A stretch of 64,000 bases of DNA. Source: Thiotrichaceae bacterium UBA7357. GTDB lineage: Bacteria; Pseudomonadota; Gammaproteobacteria; Eutrophobiales; Eutrophobiaceae. The number at the start of each line of letters is the position of its first letter. Within the stretch, counting starts at the first letter, position 1. Shown here in pieces: positions 45,616-54,795 of the stretch. The position numbers and the translations under genes were made by a program. The notes beneath the pieces are model-generated. The model saw only the letters and a program-made list of their open reading frames with translations, made no database searches and was not told the origin of the DNA. The DNA lies in NCBI GenBank assembly GCA_002470825.1, contig DKOR01000037.1, forward strand, positions 1-64,000, given 5' to 3'.

Positions 45616-46479
45616 ATGAGTTGGTTTAAAAAAATATTACCGTCGCAAAAAAAAATCAATGGAATTTCACGTCGCACTGTTCCAGAGGGTGTTTGGACGA
45701 AGTGTCCAGAATGTAATTCAGTATTATATCGTGCTGAACTCAATAGGAATAATGAGGTTTGTCCTAAATGCGGTCATCATATGCGGATCAACGCGCGCGA
45801 GCGACTAGAAGCTTTTTTGGATATAGATAATAAGATAGAGATTGGCACGAAAATAAAACCATTTGATATCCTAAAATTTCGTGATAATAAAAAATATAAA
45901 GATAGACTCAGCCAAGCGCAAAAAAAAACGGGTGAGATTGACGCACTGATAGTAATGTCGGGAAAATTAAAAGGTTTGTCTGTTGTTGCCTGTGCTTTTG
46001 AATTCAACTTTATGGGCGGTTCTATGGGCTCAGTTGTAGGCGAACGTTTTGTGCTTGCTGTTGAAGCAGCAATAGAAATGAATGCATCACTAATCTGCTT
46101 TTCAACAAGTGGTGGAGCTAGAATGCAGGAAGCATTATTCTCTCTGATGCAAATGGCTAAGACTTCTGCGGCCATAGCCACTTTACGAAACAAAAGATTG
46201 CCCTATATTTCAGTGCTGACTGATCCAACAATGGGTGGTGTGTCAGCGAGCTTGGCTACGCTTGGGGATATCAATATTGCTGAACCTAATGCCTTGATTG
46301 GTTTTGCTGGGCCACGAGTTATAGAGCAAACAGTTAGAGAAACTCTGCCCGCAGGTTTTCAGCGTAGTGAATTTTTGCTTGAAAATGGTGATATTGATAT
46401 GATTGTCGATCGTAGAGAATTACGCGATAGAATCAGCAAATTATTATCAATATTGACTCATCAAGAAATAGCTGATTGA
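45616..46479 (+). CDS. accD: Acetyl-CoA carboxylase carboxyltransferase subunit beta
   Basis: Beta half of the carboxyltransferase that makes malonyl-CoA for fatty-acid synthesis. Of 287 residues, a Cys4 zinc ribbon is near residues 32-55 (CPECN...CPKCG). The crotonase-fold core has FMGGSMGSVVGERF near residue 132, STSGGARMQEALFSLMQM near residue 160 and DPTMGGVSASLA near residue 200. It lies in trpA-accD-folC, the standard arrangement. Confidence 0.98.
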   Translation: MSWFKKILPSQKKINGISRRTVPEGVWTKCPECNSVLYRAELNRNNEVCPKCGHHMRINARERLEAFLDIDNKIEIGTKIKPFDILKFRDNKKYKDRLSQAQKKTGEIDALIVMSGKLKGLSVVACAFEFNFMGGSMGSVVGERFVLAVEAAIEMNASLICFSTSGGARMQEALFSLMQMAKTSAAIATLRNKRLPYISVLTDPTMGGVSASLATLGDINIAEPNALIGFAGPRVIEQTVRETLPAGFQRSEFLLENGDIDMIVDRRELRDRISKLLSILTHQEIAD

Positions 46480-46504
46480 TATAGACTACTTTCCGACATT
46501 GAGT

Positions 46505-47830
46505 ATGACTAGTAAAATTAAATCAATTTCTAAGTTCACTGGACGCCTCAATAAATTAAGATTTAACAGTCTTGAAAAATGGTTAGACTGGCAAGAAAGT
46601 CTACATTTCACTGCTATTGAATTAGGTTTAGAGCGATGTCGACGTGTTGCAAATAATATGGGCTTACTCAAACCGGCTTATAACGTTATCAGTGTTGCAG
46701 GAACTAATGGTAAAGGTTCTAGCATTACAATGTTGGATAAAATTCTCCGTAATGCAAATTATAAAACAGGGCGATACACATCGCCGCATCTGCTTCGATA
46801 CAACGAACGTATTTGTATAGATGGTATTGAAGTATCAGATTATGAATTATGTGAATCGTTCGATCGAATTGATCGAGCACGCGGTGAGATTTCATTAACA
46901 TACTTTGAATTTGGAACGCTTACCGCATTGGATCTCTTTCGTCAGCATAAAGTCGAGCTAGCTATTCTCGAAGTGGGTTTAGGTGGCCGACTTGATGCAG
47001 TAAATGTACTTGATGCAGATATTGCATTAATTACGAGTATAGACATTGATCATCAGCAGTGGCTTGGAGATAATCGTGAGAGCATTGCTAGAGAAAAAGC
47101 AGGTATTCTAAGAAATAAGGCCCCTGCAATATGTTCTGACGATAAACCACCTCAGAGTTTACTTGATTGTGCTGACGCGTTAGGAACTCCATTGAGTATA
47201 TTAGGCCGTGATTATACGTTAGTTATAGGAAGTAGTGATTGGTCATGGAAGACAAAAAATGTCTCTTTTGAAAAATTACCAAGACCTATGAAGTATTGTG
47301 ATTTTCAATTACAAAACGCAGCTGGTGTTTTAATGGTGTTAGAAAAAATAAAGCATGATTACCCTGTTAGTCTTAATAATATTAAAGAAGGACTTAATAG
47401 TTTTCGGCTCAATGGGCGTATGCAATTTATTCCTGGCAAAATACCTAAGATACTAGATGTAGCCCATAATGCTGAATCAGTGAGGGTGTTGGTAAAAAAT
47501 ATAAGTAAGATTCCATGTTTAGGACAAACTCATCTGCTTGTGGGCATGCTAAAAGACAAAGATCATACTGAAGTGTTTAAGATATTAAATAATATAGCTG
47601 ATAGCTGGAATGTTATTACACTGTCGGAAGAGCGTGGTAGCGATGCTAAAAGACTGATTACAGAACTTAAGTCATTGGGCATAAAAAAAAATGTACTTGA
47701 ATATACAGATGTTAGTGATGCTTTGAAACAGCTTGATGTATCATCCAGGCTTGGTGATAGAATTATCGTAACGGGCTCTTTCTTAACGGTAGGTGCTGCA
47801 CTCGAGTATCTAGATCAGGAGATAACCTAA
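46505..47830 (+). CDS. folC: Dihydrofolate/folylpolyglutamate synthase
   Basis: Adds glutamate to dihydropteroate and to folates. The P-loop is VAGTNGKGSSI near residue 64; other Mur-ligase-type motifs are TSPHLLRYNERI, EVGLGGRLDAVN and TSIDIDHQQWLG. The frame is open from TTG 46499, but I use the ATG at 46505, which gives 441 residues; neither start has a strong ribosome-binding site. It follows accD and precedes dedD, the classic order accD-folC-dedD-cvpA-purF. Confidence 0.96.
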   Translation: MTSKIKSISKFTGRLNKLRFNSLEKWLDWQESLHFTAIELGLERCRRVANNMGLLKPAYNVISVAGTNGKGSSITMLDKILRNANYKTGRYTSPHLLRYNERICIDGIEVSDYELCESFDRIDRARGEISLTYFEFGTLTALDLFRQHKVELAILEVGLGGRLDAVNVLDADIALITSIDIDHQQWLGDNRESIAREKAGILRNKAPAICSDDKPPQSLLDCADALGTPLSILGRDYTLVIGSSDWSWKTKNVSFEKLPRPMKYCDFQLQNAAGVLMVLEKIKHDYPVSLNNIKEGLNSFRLNGRMQFIPGKIPKILDVAHNAESVRVLVKNISKIPCLGQTHLLVGMLKDKDHTEVFKILNNIADSWNVITLSEERGSDAKRLITELKSLGIKKNVLEYTDVSDALKQLDVSSRLGDRIIVTGSFLTVGAALEYLDQEIT

Positions 47831-47836
47831 ATTAAT

Positions 47837-48421
47837 ATGCCTCAGCACTTAAAAGAACGATTGGTCGGTGCAGCTGTACTTATTCTTATTGCTGTTATCT
47901 TTATACCGATATTCTTAACTGGTCCTGTAGATGATAAGTCTATTACTAAGACTAATATTCCAGAACGGCAAATACGAAAGTTTGATTCTAAAATAATCCC
48001 AATTATTAAAGATGTTTCACCTGGCACGCAGATTAATGATGGTTTCGAACTGTTAGAAAAACTACCAATACCAGATAATAAAAAAAATGTGAAGTCACGT
48101 TTAGAAGCAGAATTAATTAGTACGGAAGAATCAAGTTTTAAAAAATTGAAATCAGATAAAATAGTAAAAGATAAACAAGTAGGCCAGGCATCATGGGTTG
48201 TGCAAATAGGTACTTTTTCAAGTAAAGACAATGCAGATAAACTGATTATAAGACTTCGAAAATTAGATTTCACAGCGTTCGTTCAGCCGTTAGAAGAAAA
48301 TAATGAAGTAGTGTATCGAGTTAGAGTGGGCCCAGAATTGTTACGTACTGATGCCGATGCTTTATTAAAGAAAATTAAAGAAAATACGAAGTTAGACGGA
48401 ATGGTTTTAAACTATCCATGA
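47837..48421 (+). CDS. dedD: SPOR-domain cell-division protein DedD
   Basis: Inner-membrane protein with a periplasmic SPOR domain that binds denuded peptidoglycan at the septum. Of 194 residues, a short cytoplasmic start (MPQHLKERLVG) leads into one membrane helix near residues 11-29. A linker follows, and the SPOR domain occupies about residues 118-194 (WVVQIGTFSSKDNADKLIIRL). It is 6 bases after folC. Confidence 0.92.
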   Translation: MPQHLKERLVGAAVLILIAVIFIPIFLTGPVDDKSITKTNIPERQIRKFDSKIIPIIKDVSPGTQINDGFELLEKLPIPDNKKNVKSRLEAELISTEESSFKKLKSDKIVKDKQVGQASWVVQIGTFSSKDNADKLIIRLRKLDFTAFVQPLEENNEVVYRVRVGPELLRTDADALLKKIKENTKLDGMVLNYP

Positions 48422-48455
48422 TTCCTAATGAATTTAAACATACGATGTCTTTACG

Positions 48456-48965
48456 ATGTCTTCAGTCGATATAGTCATTCTATGTTTAGTTGCATTACCT
48501 TCGATCGTGGGTATTTTTTATGGTTTTTTAAATATACTATTTTCACTATTATCCTGGGCAGTGTCTGTGGGTATTTCAGTGAAACTAGTACCTTATTTTT
48601 CACCTTTACTGCAAAATTATGTTGATACGTTAATATTAAGGGATGCTCTAGCATTCATAGCACTTTTTATTCTAAGTTTGCTTATAATGACCGGCATAAG
48701 TTACTTTTTAGTAAAGTTGTTAGGAAGTGCAGGACTTACAGCTGCAGATAGGATTTTAGGTTTATTTTTTGGTATGGGTTTAGGCGGACTAATAGTCACA
48801 GTTATAACTTTTATGGCTGGATTTACAGCTTTCCCTCAAGAGGACTGGTGGGAAGAGTCAAAGTTAGCATTTCCGTTTGAACGTATAAGTATATGGAGTT
48901 CACGTTTTTTACCAGAGTCAATAACCGCATATCCATCATATGAACGGGCAAATGAAAATGAATAA
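48456..48965 (+). CDS. cvpA: CvpA family membrane protein
   Basis: Small inner-membrane protein of the colicin V production family, 169 residues with four hydrophobic helices (near 5-25, 30-48, 64-86, 100-124). The family segment ADRILGLFFGMGLGG is near residue 96. Its molecular role is not settled; it is linked to envelope integrity and sits before purF in most gammaproteobacteria, as here (21-base gap). The ribosome-binding site is weak. Confidence 0.92.
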   Translation: MSSVDIVILCLVALPSIVGIFYGFLNILFSLLSWAVSVGISVKLVPYFSPLLQNYVDTLILRDALAFIALFILSLLIMTGISYFLVKLLGSAGLTAADRILGLFFGMGLGGLIVTVITFMAGFTAFPQEDWWEESKLAFPFERISIWSSRFLPESITAYPSYERANENE

Positions 48966-48986
48966 TAAATTGAAAAGTACATCATC

Positions 48987-50501
48987 ATGTGCGGCATAAT
49001 CGGTATTGTTGCCAAGAAACCTGTTAATCAAGCGATATATGATGGATTAACGGTTCTTCAACATCGAGGACAAGATGCCGCAGGTATGGTGACTTGTAAT
49101 GAGAGTAAATTGTATCTGAGAAAGGATAACGGCTTGGTCAGAGATGTCTTTCATACGCGTCACATGCTCAACTTGAAAGGCAATATGGGTATAGGTCATG
49201 TGCGTTATCCCACAGCAGGTTGTTCATCTTCGGCAGAAGCACAGCCATTTTACGTTAATACTCCTTATGGTATTACACTCGCACATAATGGAAATTTAAC
49301 GAATGCTGAGACACTTAAAGATGATCTTATGCGTGATAATTTACGTCATTTAAATACTAATTCAGATTCTGAAGTGTTACTTAATATTTTGGCGCATGAG
49401 CTAAATGTGATTGGTATGCCTCGTAATGTTTTGGATGTAAAAAATATTTTTGAGGCAGTCAAAAGATTACATCAACGCTGTAAAGGTGGATATGCTGCTG
49501 TAGCGATGATTACGGGTGTTGGAATATTAGGTTTTCGTGATCCAAATGGAATACGGCCTGTTGCTTTTGGAGAACGTAAGACTGATGCCGGAACAGAATT
49601 TATTATTGCCTCGGAAAGTGTTGCAATTAATGCTCTGGGTTTCAAACTGATCCGTGATATAGCTCCAGGTGAAGCTGTTTTCATCACATTGAATGGTGAC
49701 ATTCATAGCTTACAATGTGCAAAAATATCAAATTACAGTCCATGTATTTTTGAACATGTATATCTAGCTAGGCCTGATTCGATAATTGATGGTATCTCTG
49801 TCTATAAAGCAAGATTAAGAATGGGAGAAAAGCTTGCAAAAAAGATTCTTAGACTCTATCCAAAACATGATATCGATGTTGTGATACCTATCCCAGACAC
49901 GAGCCGAACAGCAGCACTACCTTTAGCTACTAAATTGAATGTTAAATATCGAGAGGGTTTTGTAAAAAATAGGTATATTCCTAGAACATTTATTATGCCT
50001 GGTCAAAATATTCGCAAGAAATCAGTTCGACAAAAACTAAATGCAATTGGCTTAGAATTTAAAGGTAAGAATGTTTTGCTTGTGGATGATTCAATTGTAA
50101 GAGGAACTACATCAAGAGAGATTGTGCAAATGGCAAGAGAGGCCGGTGCTAAACGTGTTTACATTGCATCAGCCGCTCCACCAGTTCGTTATCCAAATGT
50201 TTACGGCATAGATATGCCTGCGGTAGATGAATTAATTGCTAATAATTGTACTGTTGAGGAAATTGCTAAAAAAATAGGTGCTGACTGGTTAGTATATCAA
50301 GATATTAAAGAACTAATATCTTCTGCTCATAAGGGAAATAAAAAAATCATAGAATTCGACACGTCTTGCTTTTCAGGAGAATATGTTACTGGTGATGTTA
50401 GCAAAGACTATCTTGAGCATATAGAATCAACCAGAAATAATTATACCAAAGAGAAGCAAGAGATCGATGAAGGGTTAACTGATTTAACTGAGAGCCAATA
50501 A
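48987..50501 (+). CDS. purF: Amidophosphoribosyltransferase
   Basis: First committed step of purine synthesis: glutamine plus PRPP gives phosphoribosylamine. Of 504 residues, the amidotransferase nucleophile is Cys2 (MCGIIGIVA, after removal of Met1). The Ntn domain includes LQHRGQDAAGM and GHVRYPTAG. The phosphoribosyltransferase PRPP loop is VLLVDDSIVRGTTS near residue 368. It ends the accD-folC-dedD-cvpA-purF run. A terminator for the opposite strand overlaps its stop region. Confidence 0.98.
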   Translation: MCGIIGIVAKKPVNQAIYDGLTVLQHRGQDAAGMVTCNESKLYLRKDNGLVRDVFHTRHMLNLKGNMGIGHVRYPTAGCSSSAEAQPFYVNTPYGITLAHNGNLTNAETLKDDLMRDNLRHLNTNSDSEVLLNILAHELNVIGMPRNVLDVKNIFEAVKRLHQRCKGGYAAVAMITGVGILGFRDPNGIRPVAFGERKTDAGTEFIIASESVAINALGFKLIRDIAPGEAVFITLNGDIHSLQCAKISNYSPCIFEHVYLARPDSIIDGISVYKARLRMGEKLAKKILRLYPKHDIDVVIPIPDTSRTAALPLATKLNVKYREGFVKNRYIPRTFIMPGQNIRKKSVRQKLNAIGLEFKGKNVLLVDDSIVRGTTSREIVQMAREAGAKRVYIASAAPPVRYPNVYGIDMPAVDELIANNCTVEEIAKKIGADWLVYQDIKELISSAHKGNKKIIEFDTSCFSGEYVTGDVSKDYLEHIESTRNNYTKEKQEIDEGLTDLTESQ

Positions 50502-50535
50502 AAAAGACCACGGTCTATTATCTATAGAACCGTGG
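50500..50535 (-). terminator. Intrinsic terminator for the phasin transcript (minus strand)
   Basis: A stem CCACGGT (50508-50514) with ACCGTGG (50529-50535), extended by CTAT/ATAG with one bulged base. On the minus strand it is followed by TC and six T (A-run at 50500-50505). It lies 61 bases past the phasin stop. There is no T-run on the plus side, so it is not a strong purF terminator. Confidence 0.75.
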
Positions 50536-50595
50536 AATAAGCAGGAGTAATACTAAATAGGAAATGGTTAATTGAAATAAGTATGTAGCAAACTT

Positions 50596-50934
50596 TTAAA
50601 TAATTTTTGAAAATGGAATAATAGCTGCTGCTGCTTCGTCTATGCTTTTCTCAATCCATATGCTGATATCATTTTTTGATTGATTCATAATCTTTGCAGT
50701 CTTCTTAGAAATATCTTGGATTTTAGAGTTAGTTTCATTGATTATAATCTTTTGCTCACTGATGATTTCTTTATAGTCTTTTGATTTACTTAACATTTTA
50801 ATTTGCGAAGTTACATTCTCTACAGAAATGTTAAGAATAGCTTGTTGTTGGTGGGCAATTTGTTTTGCAATTTTTAAGTTGATATTGAAAAATTCGTCAA
50901 CCAAATCGTAATTTGACTCATCTGATTCTTTCAT
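50596..50934 (-). CDS. Phasin family protein
   Basis: Small amphipathic protein of 112 residues, mainly one long helix (IAKQIAHQQQAILNIS near residue 21 onward), typical of phasins, which coat PHA granules and control their size. There is no signal peptide. A GGAG site is about 10 bases before the ATG. The gene lies directly before phaR in the opposite reading order, with PhaR-type operators in the 172-base gap. The assignment combines composition and context; primary sequence of phasins is poorly conserved. Confidence 0.75.
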   Translation of the reverse strand: MKESDESNYDLVDEFFNINLKIAKQIAHQQQAILNISVENVTSQIKMLSKSKDYKEIISEQKIIINETNSKIQDISKKTAKIMNQSKNDISIWIEKSIDEAAAAIIPFSKII

Positions 50935-50997
50935 TTTTTGAATACTCCATTAGTGATTACTATCTAGCCTTAAAATAACTTGCAGAATCTTGAATTA

Positions 50998-51028
50998 CTG
51001 CTTCGCAGCATTTATTGCATTGCAGCAT
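50998..51028 (-). promoter_or_regulatory. Double PhaR-type operator upstream of the phasin gene
   Basis: CTGC-TTC-GCAG at 50998-51008 is a perfect match to the CTGC-N3-GCAG motif reported for Paracoccus denitrificans PhaR. Directly beside it, 51011-51028 reads TTTATTGCATTGCAGCAT, which recurs with one change upstream of phaA and two changes upstream of gltA. They lie 64-94 bases before the phasin ATG. Repression by PhaR is inferred. Confidence 0.65.
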
Positions 51029-51106
51029 AACGGTGGTATTATGAGTTGTCAACAGTATTGTTCTAAAATCATGCTTAAATCAACGACTATAAATTATTGA
51101 ACATAT

Positions 51107-51592
51107 TTATATATTATTTTTTTTATTTTTTTTGTTAGAAAAAGGAGGGTTAGTGGTCGTGTTGAAGAAGTTTTCCGTGGTTTTTCTCCATATTTCAAGG
51201 TTTTGTTCAGTTAAGTCGGATAATAAAGTAATAGGGTCTTTCGTAACGGCAGATTCAAGTTGATTTTGTAATTGTTTTTGTTGCATAACGAACAGATTAA
51301 TACTTTTTTGTATGTAATCACCAGCAGCAGATTGTACAGAATCACCATAAAACCGAATAATGTGTGACAGTGCCTGTGTTGTGAAAAGTGGCTCACCATC
51401 GTCTTCTTGTTCGGTAATGATTTGAAGTAGTATTGTTCTAGTGAGGTCCTCATCCGATTTAACATCTATAACAATAAATTCTTTATTATCAAGGACCAGA
51501 TTTTTTATATCTTCTAGGGTGATGTATTTACTTACTTCAGTATCATATAAGCGACGATTAGGGTATTTTTTTATAATTCGTTTATCTTCCAT
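51107..51592 (-). CDS. phaR: PHA synthesis repressor PhaR
   Basis: Transcriptional regulator that binds both DNA and PHA granules, so that phasin and other genes are expressed only when polymer is present. Of 161 residues, the N-terminal DNA-binding domain starts KRIIKKYPNRRLYDTEVSKYI, the strongly conserved PHB_acc_N signature. A PHB_acc domain with IIRFYGDSVQSAAGDYI follows near residue 77. The tail is polar and lysine/asparagine-rich. It sits between phaA and the phasin gene, on the same strand as both. No TGC-type operator was seen upstream of its own start. Confidence 0.95.
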   Translation of the reverse strand: MEDKRIIKKYPNRRLYDTEVSKYITLEDIKNLVLDNKEFIVIDVKSDEDLTRTILLQIITEQEDDGEPLFTTQALSHIIRFYGDSVQSAAGDYIQKSINLFVMQQKQLQNQLESAVTKDPITLLSDLTEQNLEIWRKTTENFFNTTTNPPFSNKKNKKNNI

Positions 51593-51844
51593 TTATCTAT
51601 CCTGAATTAATATAAAATCATGAAAATCACACAAATTAGCGAGTGCTAGTCCGACTATCCATAGCGCTCTGGACAGACAATAGTTAGCTGATTGTCAGTT
51701 ATTATAACCAAATATTAATTTACAATTGAGTAAGTTAATAAGTGCTTAAAAAAATAAACATACCTTACTTGTAGATATAATATGTTGTTAGCCGCTTATT
51801 TCATAGTTTATATAACGGTAAAGGTATAAATCATTTTACGCATT

Positions 51845-53029
51845 TTATTTTCTCTCAACTGCTAGAGCTACGCCAAGGCCTCCGCCTATGCAAAGCGTAG
51901 CTAGACCCTTCTTAGCATTTCTACGCTTCATTTCATGCAGTAAGCTTACAAGAATTCGACAGCCTGAAGCACCAATTGGATGGCCTAATGATATGGCACC
52001 GCCATTCACATTAACCTTCGAAGTATCCCAACCAAGTTCACGGTTTACCGTGATTGCCTGAGCAGCGAATGCTTCATTGGACTCTATCAGATCCAGATCT
52101 TCAACAGTCCAATTTGCTTTTTCTAAACAACGCTTGCTGGCTGGAATAGGACCTGTGCCCATAATTTTCGGATCAACACCAGCGTTTGAATATGCCTTGA
52201 TTGTAGCCAGAGGTTCAAGCCCTAGAATCTTAGCTTTACTTTCTGACATAACTAATACTCCTGCTGCACCATCATTCAGACCAGATGCATTTGCAGCTGT
52301 AACTGTTCCCTCTTCATCAAACACTGGCAGCATTTTAGCAAGTCTCTCAACTGTAACATTTGCACGAGGAAATTCATCTTTGTCGAAAATGATTGGCTCA
52401 CCTTTACGTTGAGGAATTTTAACAGGAACAATTTCATCATCAAACTTTGCAGAATTTATCGCTGTCTCTGTTTTTAGTTGAGAAGTTGCTGCGAACTCAT
52501 CTTGTTCTCGTCGAGAGATTTTGTATTTTTTAGCGATATTTTCTGCTGTGGTGCCCATATGATAGTTGTTAAAAGCATCCCATAAACCATCAATGATCAT
52601 AGAGTCCTGCATTTTCCAGTCGCCCATTTTTGTGCCATTTCTTGATTTTGGAAGTATGTGTGGAGATAAACTCATACTTTCTTGCCCACCAGCAATAATT
52701 ATATCTGCATCACCGCACTTAATTGCTTGTGCTGCTAAATGTACTGTCTTAAGGCCACTACCACATACTTTGTTTATGGTCATACATGGAACCGAATTAG
52801 GCAGCCCCCCGGCGATTGCTGATTGTCGTGCAGGATTTTGACCTACGCCAGAAGTTAATACTTGTCCAAAAATAACTTCATCTACCAGTTTAGGTTTAAT
52901 CCCAGCACGTTTAATAAGATCAGATATAACTATTGCACCAAGTGTATGGGCGGGTAAATCTGATAGGGAACCCCCAAAATTACCTATTGCTGTTCGAACG
53001 GCTGCTACTATGACAACATTATCTCTCAT
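51845..53029 (-). CDS. phaA: Acetyl-CoA C-acetyltransferase (beta-ketothiolase)
   Basis: Condenses two acetyl-CoA to acetoacetyl-CoA, the first step toward 3-hydroxybutyrate polymer. The 394 residues carry the acyl-accepting Cys89 (NKVCGSGLKTVH), a histidine in GGAISLGHPIGASGC near residue 350 and the second cysteine in LCIGGGLGVA near residue 380. Being next to phaR and the phasin gene supports a PHA role, though the same enzyme family also works in fatty-acid degradation. No phaB reductase gene is in the window. Confidence 0.93.
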   Translation of the reverse strand: MRDNVVIVAAVRTAIGNFGGSLSDLPAHTLGAIVISDLIKRAGIKPKLVDEVIFGQVLTSGVGQNPARQSAIAGGLPNSVPCMTINKVCGSGLKTVHLAAQAIKCGDADIIIAGGQESMSLSPHILPKSRNGTKMGDWKMQDSMIIDGLWDAFNNYHMGTTAENIAKKYKISRREQDEFAATSQLKTETAINSAKFDDEIVPVKIPQRKGEPIIFDKDEFPRANVTVERLAKMLPVFDEEGTVTAANASGLNDGAAGVLVMSESKAKILGLEPLATIKAYSNAGVDPKIMGTGPIPASKRCLEKANWTVEDLDLIESNEAFAAQAITVNRELGWDTSKVNVNGGAISLGHPIGASGCRILVSLLHEMKRRNAKKGLATLCIGGGLGVALAVERK

Positions 53030-53344
53030 ACTTTTTCCCTATTAAAAATCAAAATACGCGTCTGTATTCTGTTTCATGTAAAGTGACAGCAAACTGACCT
53101 ATAATATGATGCAATGCAATAAAGATTTAAATCGTAACAGAAAGGAGTAAGATTTGTCGAGCAGGAGATATTTTTCATTTATAGCTTGTATATTCTCTAC
53201 TTAAATCATGGCTTCGAGACTAAATTGTTCATTTAGATTTAATTATTCAGAGAACACAATATCATTTATCGGTTTTAATTTGCTGAGGTCAATTACCTAC
53301 ATTTATTGCAGCCGTCTGAAAATATCATTATTTATTATTGAGTT
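53030..53344 (-). other. Intergenic region, lpd to phaA
   Basis: 315 bases, AT-rich, holding the phaA promoter region with the operator at 53106-53123. A plus-strand AAAGGAG at 53141-53147 precedes a 15-codon frame, probably chance. No terminator for phaA or lpd was identified. Confidence 0.45.
53106..53123 (-). promoter_or_regulatory. PhaR-type operator upstream of phaA
   Basis: ATGATGCAATGCAATAAA on the plus strand. Its reverse complement, TTTATTGCATTGCATCAT, differs at one of 18 positions from the element upstream of the phasin gene. It lies 77 bases before the phaA ATG. The shared 18-mer at two pha genes is the best evidence that these are binding sites. Confidence 0.65.
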
Positions 53345-54769
53345 TTATAGATGAATAGTTCTATTATCAACAGCTAATGCGGCTTCATGCATTGCCTCAG
53401 ATAGAGTTGGATGAGCATGGATGGTTCTTGCTAGATCTTCGGTGCAACCATCAAACTCCATAGTCACGACTGCTTCTGCGATTAATTCCGAAGCACTTGG
53501 ACCAAAAATATGAACTCCTAGTATACGATCTGTTTTTGCGTCCCCTAGTATTTTGACAAAACCATTTGTTTCACCCATAGTTTTTGCACGGCCAGTTGCC
53601 ATGAATGGAAAACTTCCCGTACGATATTCGATTCCACCACTTTTTAATTGTTCTTCTGTTTTACCAACCCAGGCAATTTCAGGCCAGGTATAGATCACCC
53701 AAGGAATCTTTTCATAATTTATATAACCTGGTTTGCCAGAAATACGTTCGGCAATTGCAACTCCTTCTTCTGACGCCTTATGAGCCAACATAGGACCTCT
53801 AACAACATCACCAATTGCATAAATATTTTCCAGACTGGTATTGCAATGGTCATCAACAATGATGAAACCGCGTTGGTCTAGTTCCAGACCGCATTCATCA
53901 GCACCTAAGCCAGCTGTGTTGGGTGATCTACCTACCGCGACGATGAGTTTGTCTACAGTGATTTGTTGTTTACCATTTACGTCATCATAATTAATAGTTA
54001 CTTCTCGATTATTACTTCCAGACCCTGTTACTTTGGCACCAAGACGAATATCAAGTCCTTGCTCACGCAATGACTTCTCAGCTTCTTTTGCAACTTGAGG
54101 ATCAACCAGAGATAGAAAATTAGGCAAGGCTTCAAGAACAATGACTTCGGAACCAAGTCGATTCCATACGCTTCCAAGTTCAAGACCAATGACACCTGCT
54201 CCTATAACACCGAGACGGCGTGGGACTTCATTAAACTTAAGTGCACCAGTTGAATCGACAATTAATTTATCATCAATACTTGCTGAAGGAATTTTTGTTG
54301 GTACAGACCCTGTCGCGATGATGATATGGTTAGCTAACACGACTGTCTTCTCATCGTGCGCTTCATTTGTTGGTGATATCTCGATTTTTTTATTACCAAT
54401 TATTTTTGCTTGTCCGCGTAACCAGTCAATTTTATTTTTTTTAAATAAACCACTAATGCCTTGAGTCAATGTTTTTATAATTTTGGTCTTACGCGACACC
54501 ATTTTATTGACATCCATAGATACACCTGTGACGTTTATGCCATGAACGTTTGACTGATGTTTGATATGGTCAAAATGATGTGATGAATCGAGTAATGCCT
54601 TTGACGGTACACATCCTACATTTAGACAAGTTCCACCAAGTACAGGTTTTCCTTCATCATTAATCCAACTTTCAACGCAAGCAGTATTCAATCCTAATTG
54701 AGCGCAGCGAATAGCTGTCACGTAACCTCCTGGACCTGCACCAATAACAACAACATCATATTTTTTCAT
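53345..54769 (-). CDS. lpd: Dihydrolipoyl dehydrogenase
   Basis: FAD/NAD enzyme (E3) that reoxidises dihydrolipoamide on SucB for the 2-oxoglutarate dehydrogenase complex. The 474 residues carry the FAD motif VVVIGAGPGGYV, the redox disulfide GGTCLNVGCVPSK near residue 45, the NAD motif LGVIGAGVIGLELGSVW near residue 182, and the C-terminal catalytic HAHPTLSE. It follows sucB by 26 bases in sucA-sucB-lpd. Confidence 0.98.
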   Translation of the reverse strand: MKKYDVVVIGAGPGGYVTAIRCAQLGLNTACVESWINDEGKPVLGGTCLNVGCVPSKALLDSSHHFDHIKHQSNVHGINVTGVSMDVNKMVSRKTKIIKTLTQGISGLFKKNKIDWLRGQAKIIGNKKIEISPTNEAHDEKTVVLANHIIIATGSVPTKIPSASIDDKLIVDSTGALKFNEVPRRLGVIGAGVIGLELGSVWNRLGSEVIVLEALPNFLSLVDPQVAKEAEKSLREQGLDIRLGAKVTGSGSNNREVTINYDDVNGKQQITVDKLIVAVGRSPNTAGLGADECGLELDQRGFIIVDDHCNTSLENIYAIGDVVRGPMLAHKASEEGVAIAERISGKPGYINYEKIPWVIYTWPEIAWVGKTEEQLKSGGIEYRTGSFPFMATGRAKTMGETNGFVKILGDAKTDRILGVHIFGPSASELIAEAVVTMEFDGCTEDLARTIHAHPTLSEAMHEAALAVDNRTIHL

Positions 54770-54795
54770 ATTACTTAAGCCTCAAGTTTATATCA

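Noticed and set aside
53141..53201. AAAGGAG followed by a 15-codon TTG frame on the plus strand
   Set aside because: Very short, not followed by a gene on that strand, and no sign of conservation can be seen from one sequence.
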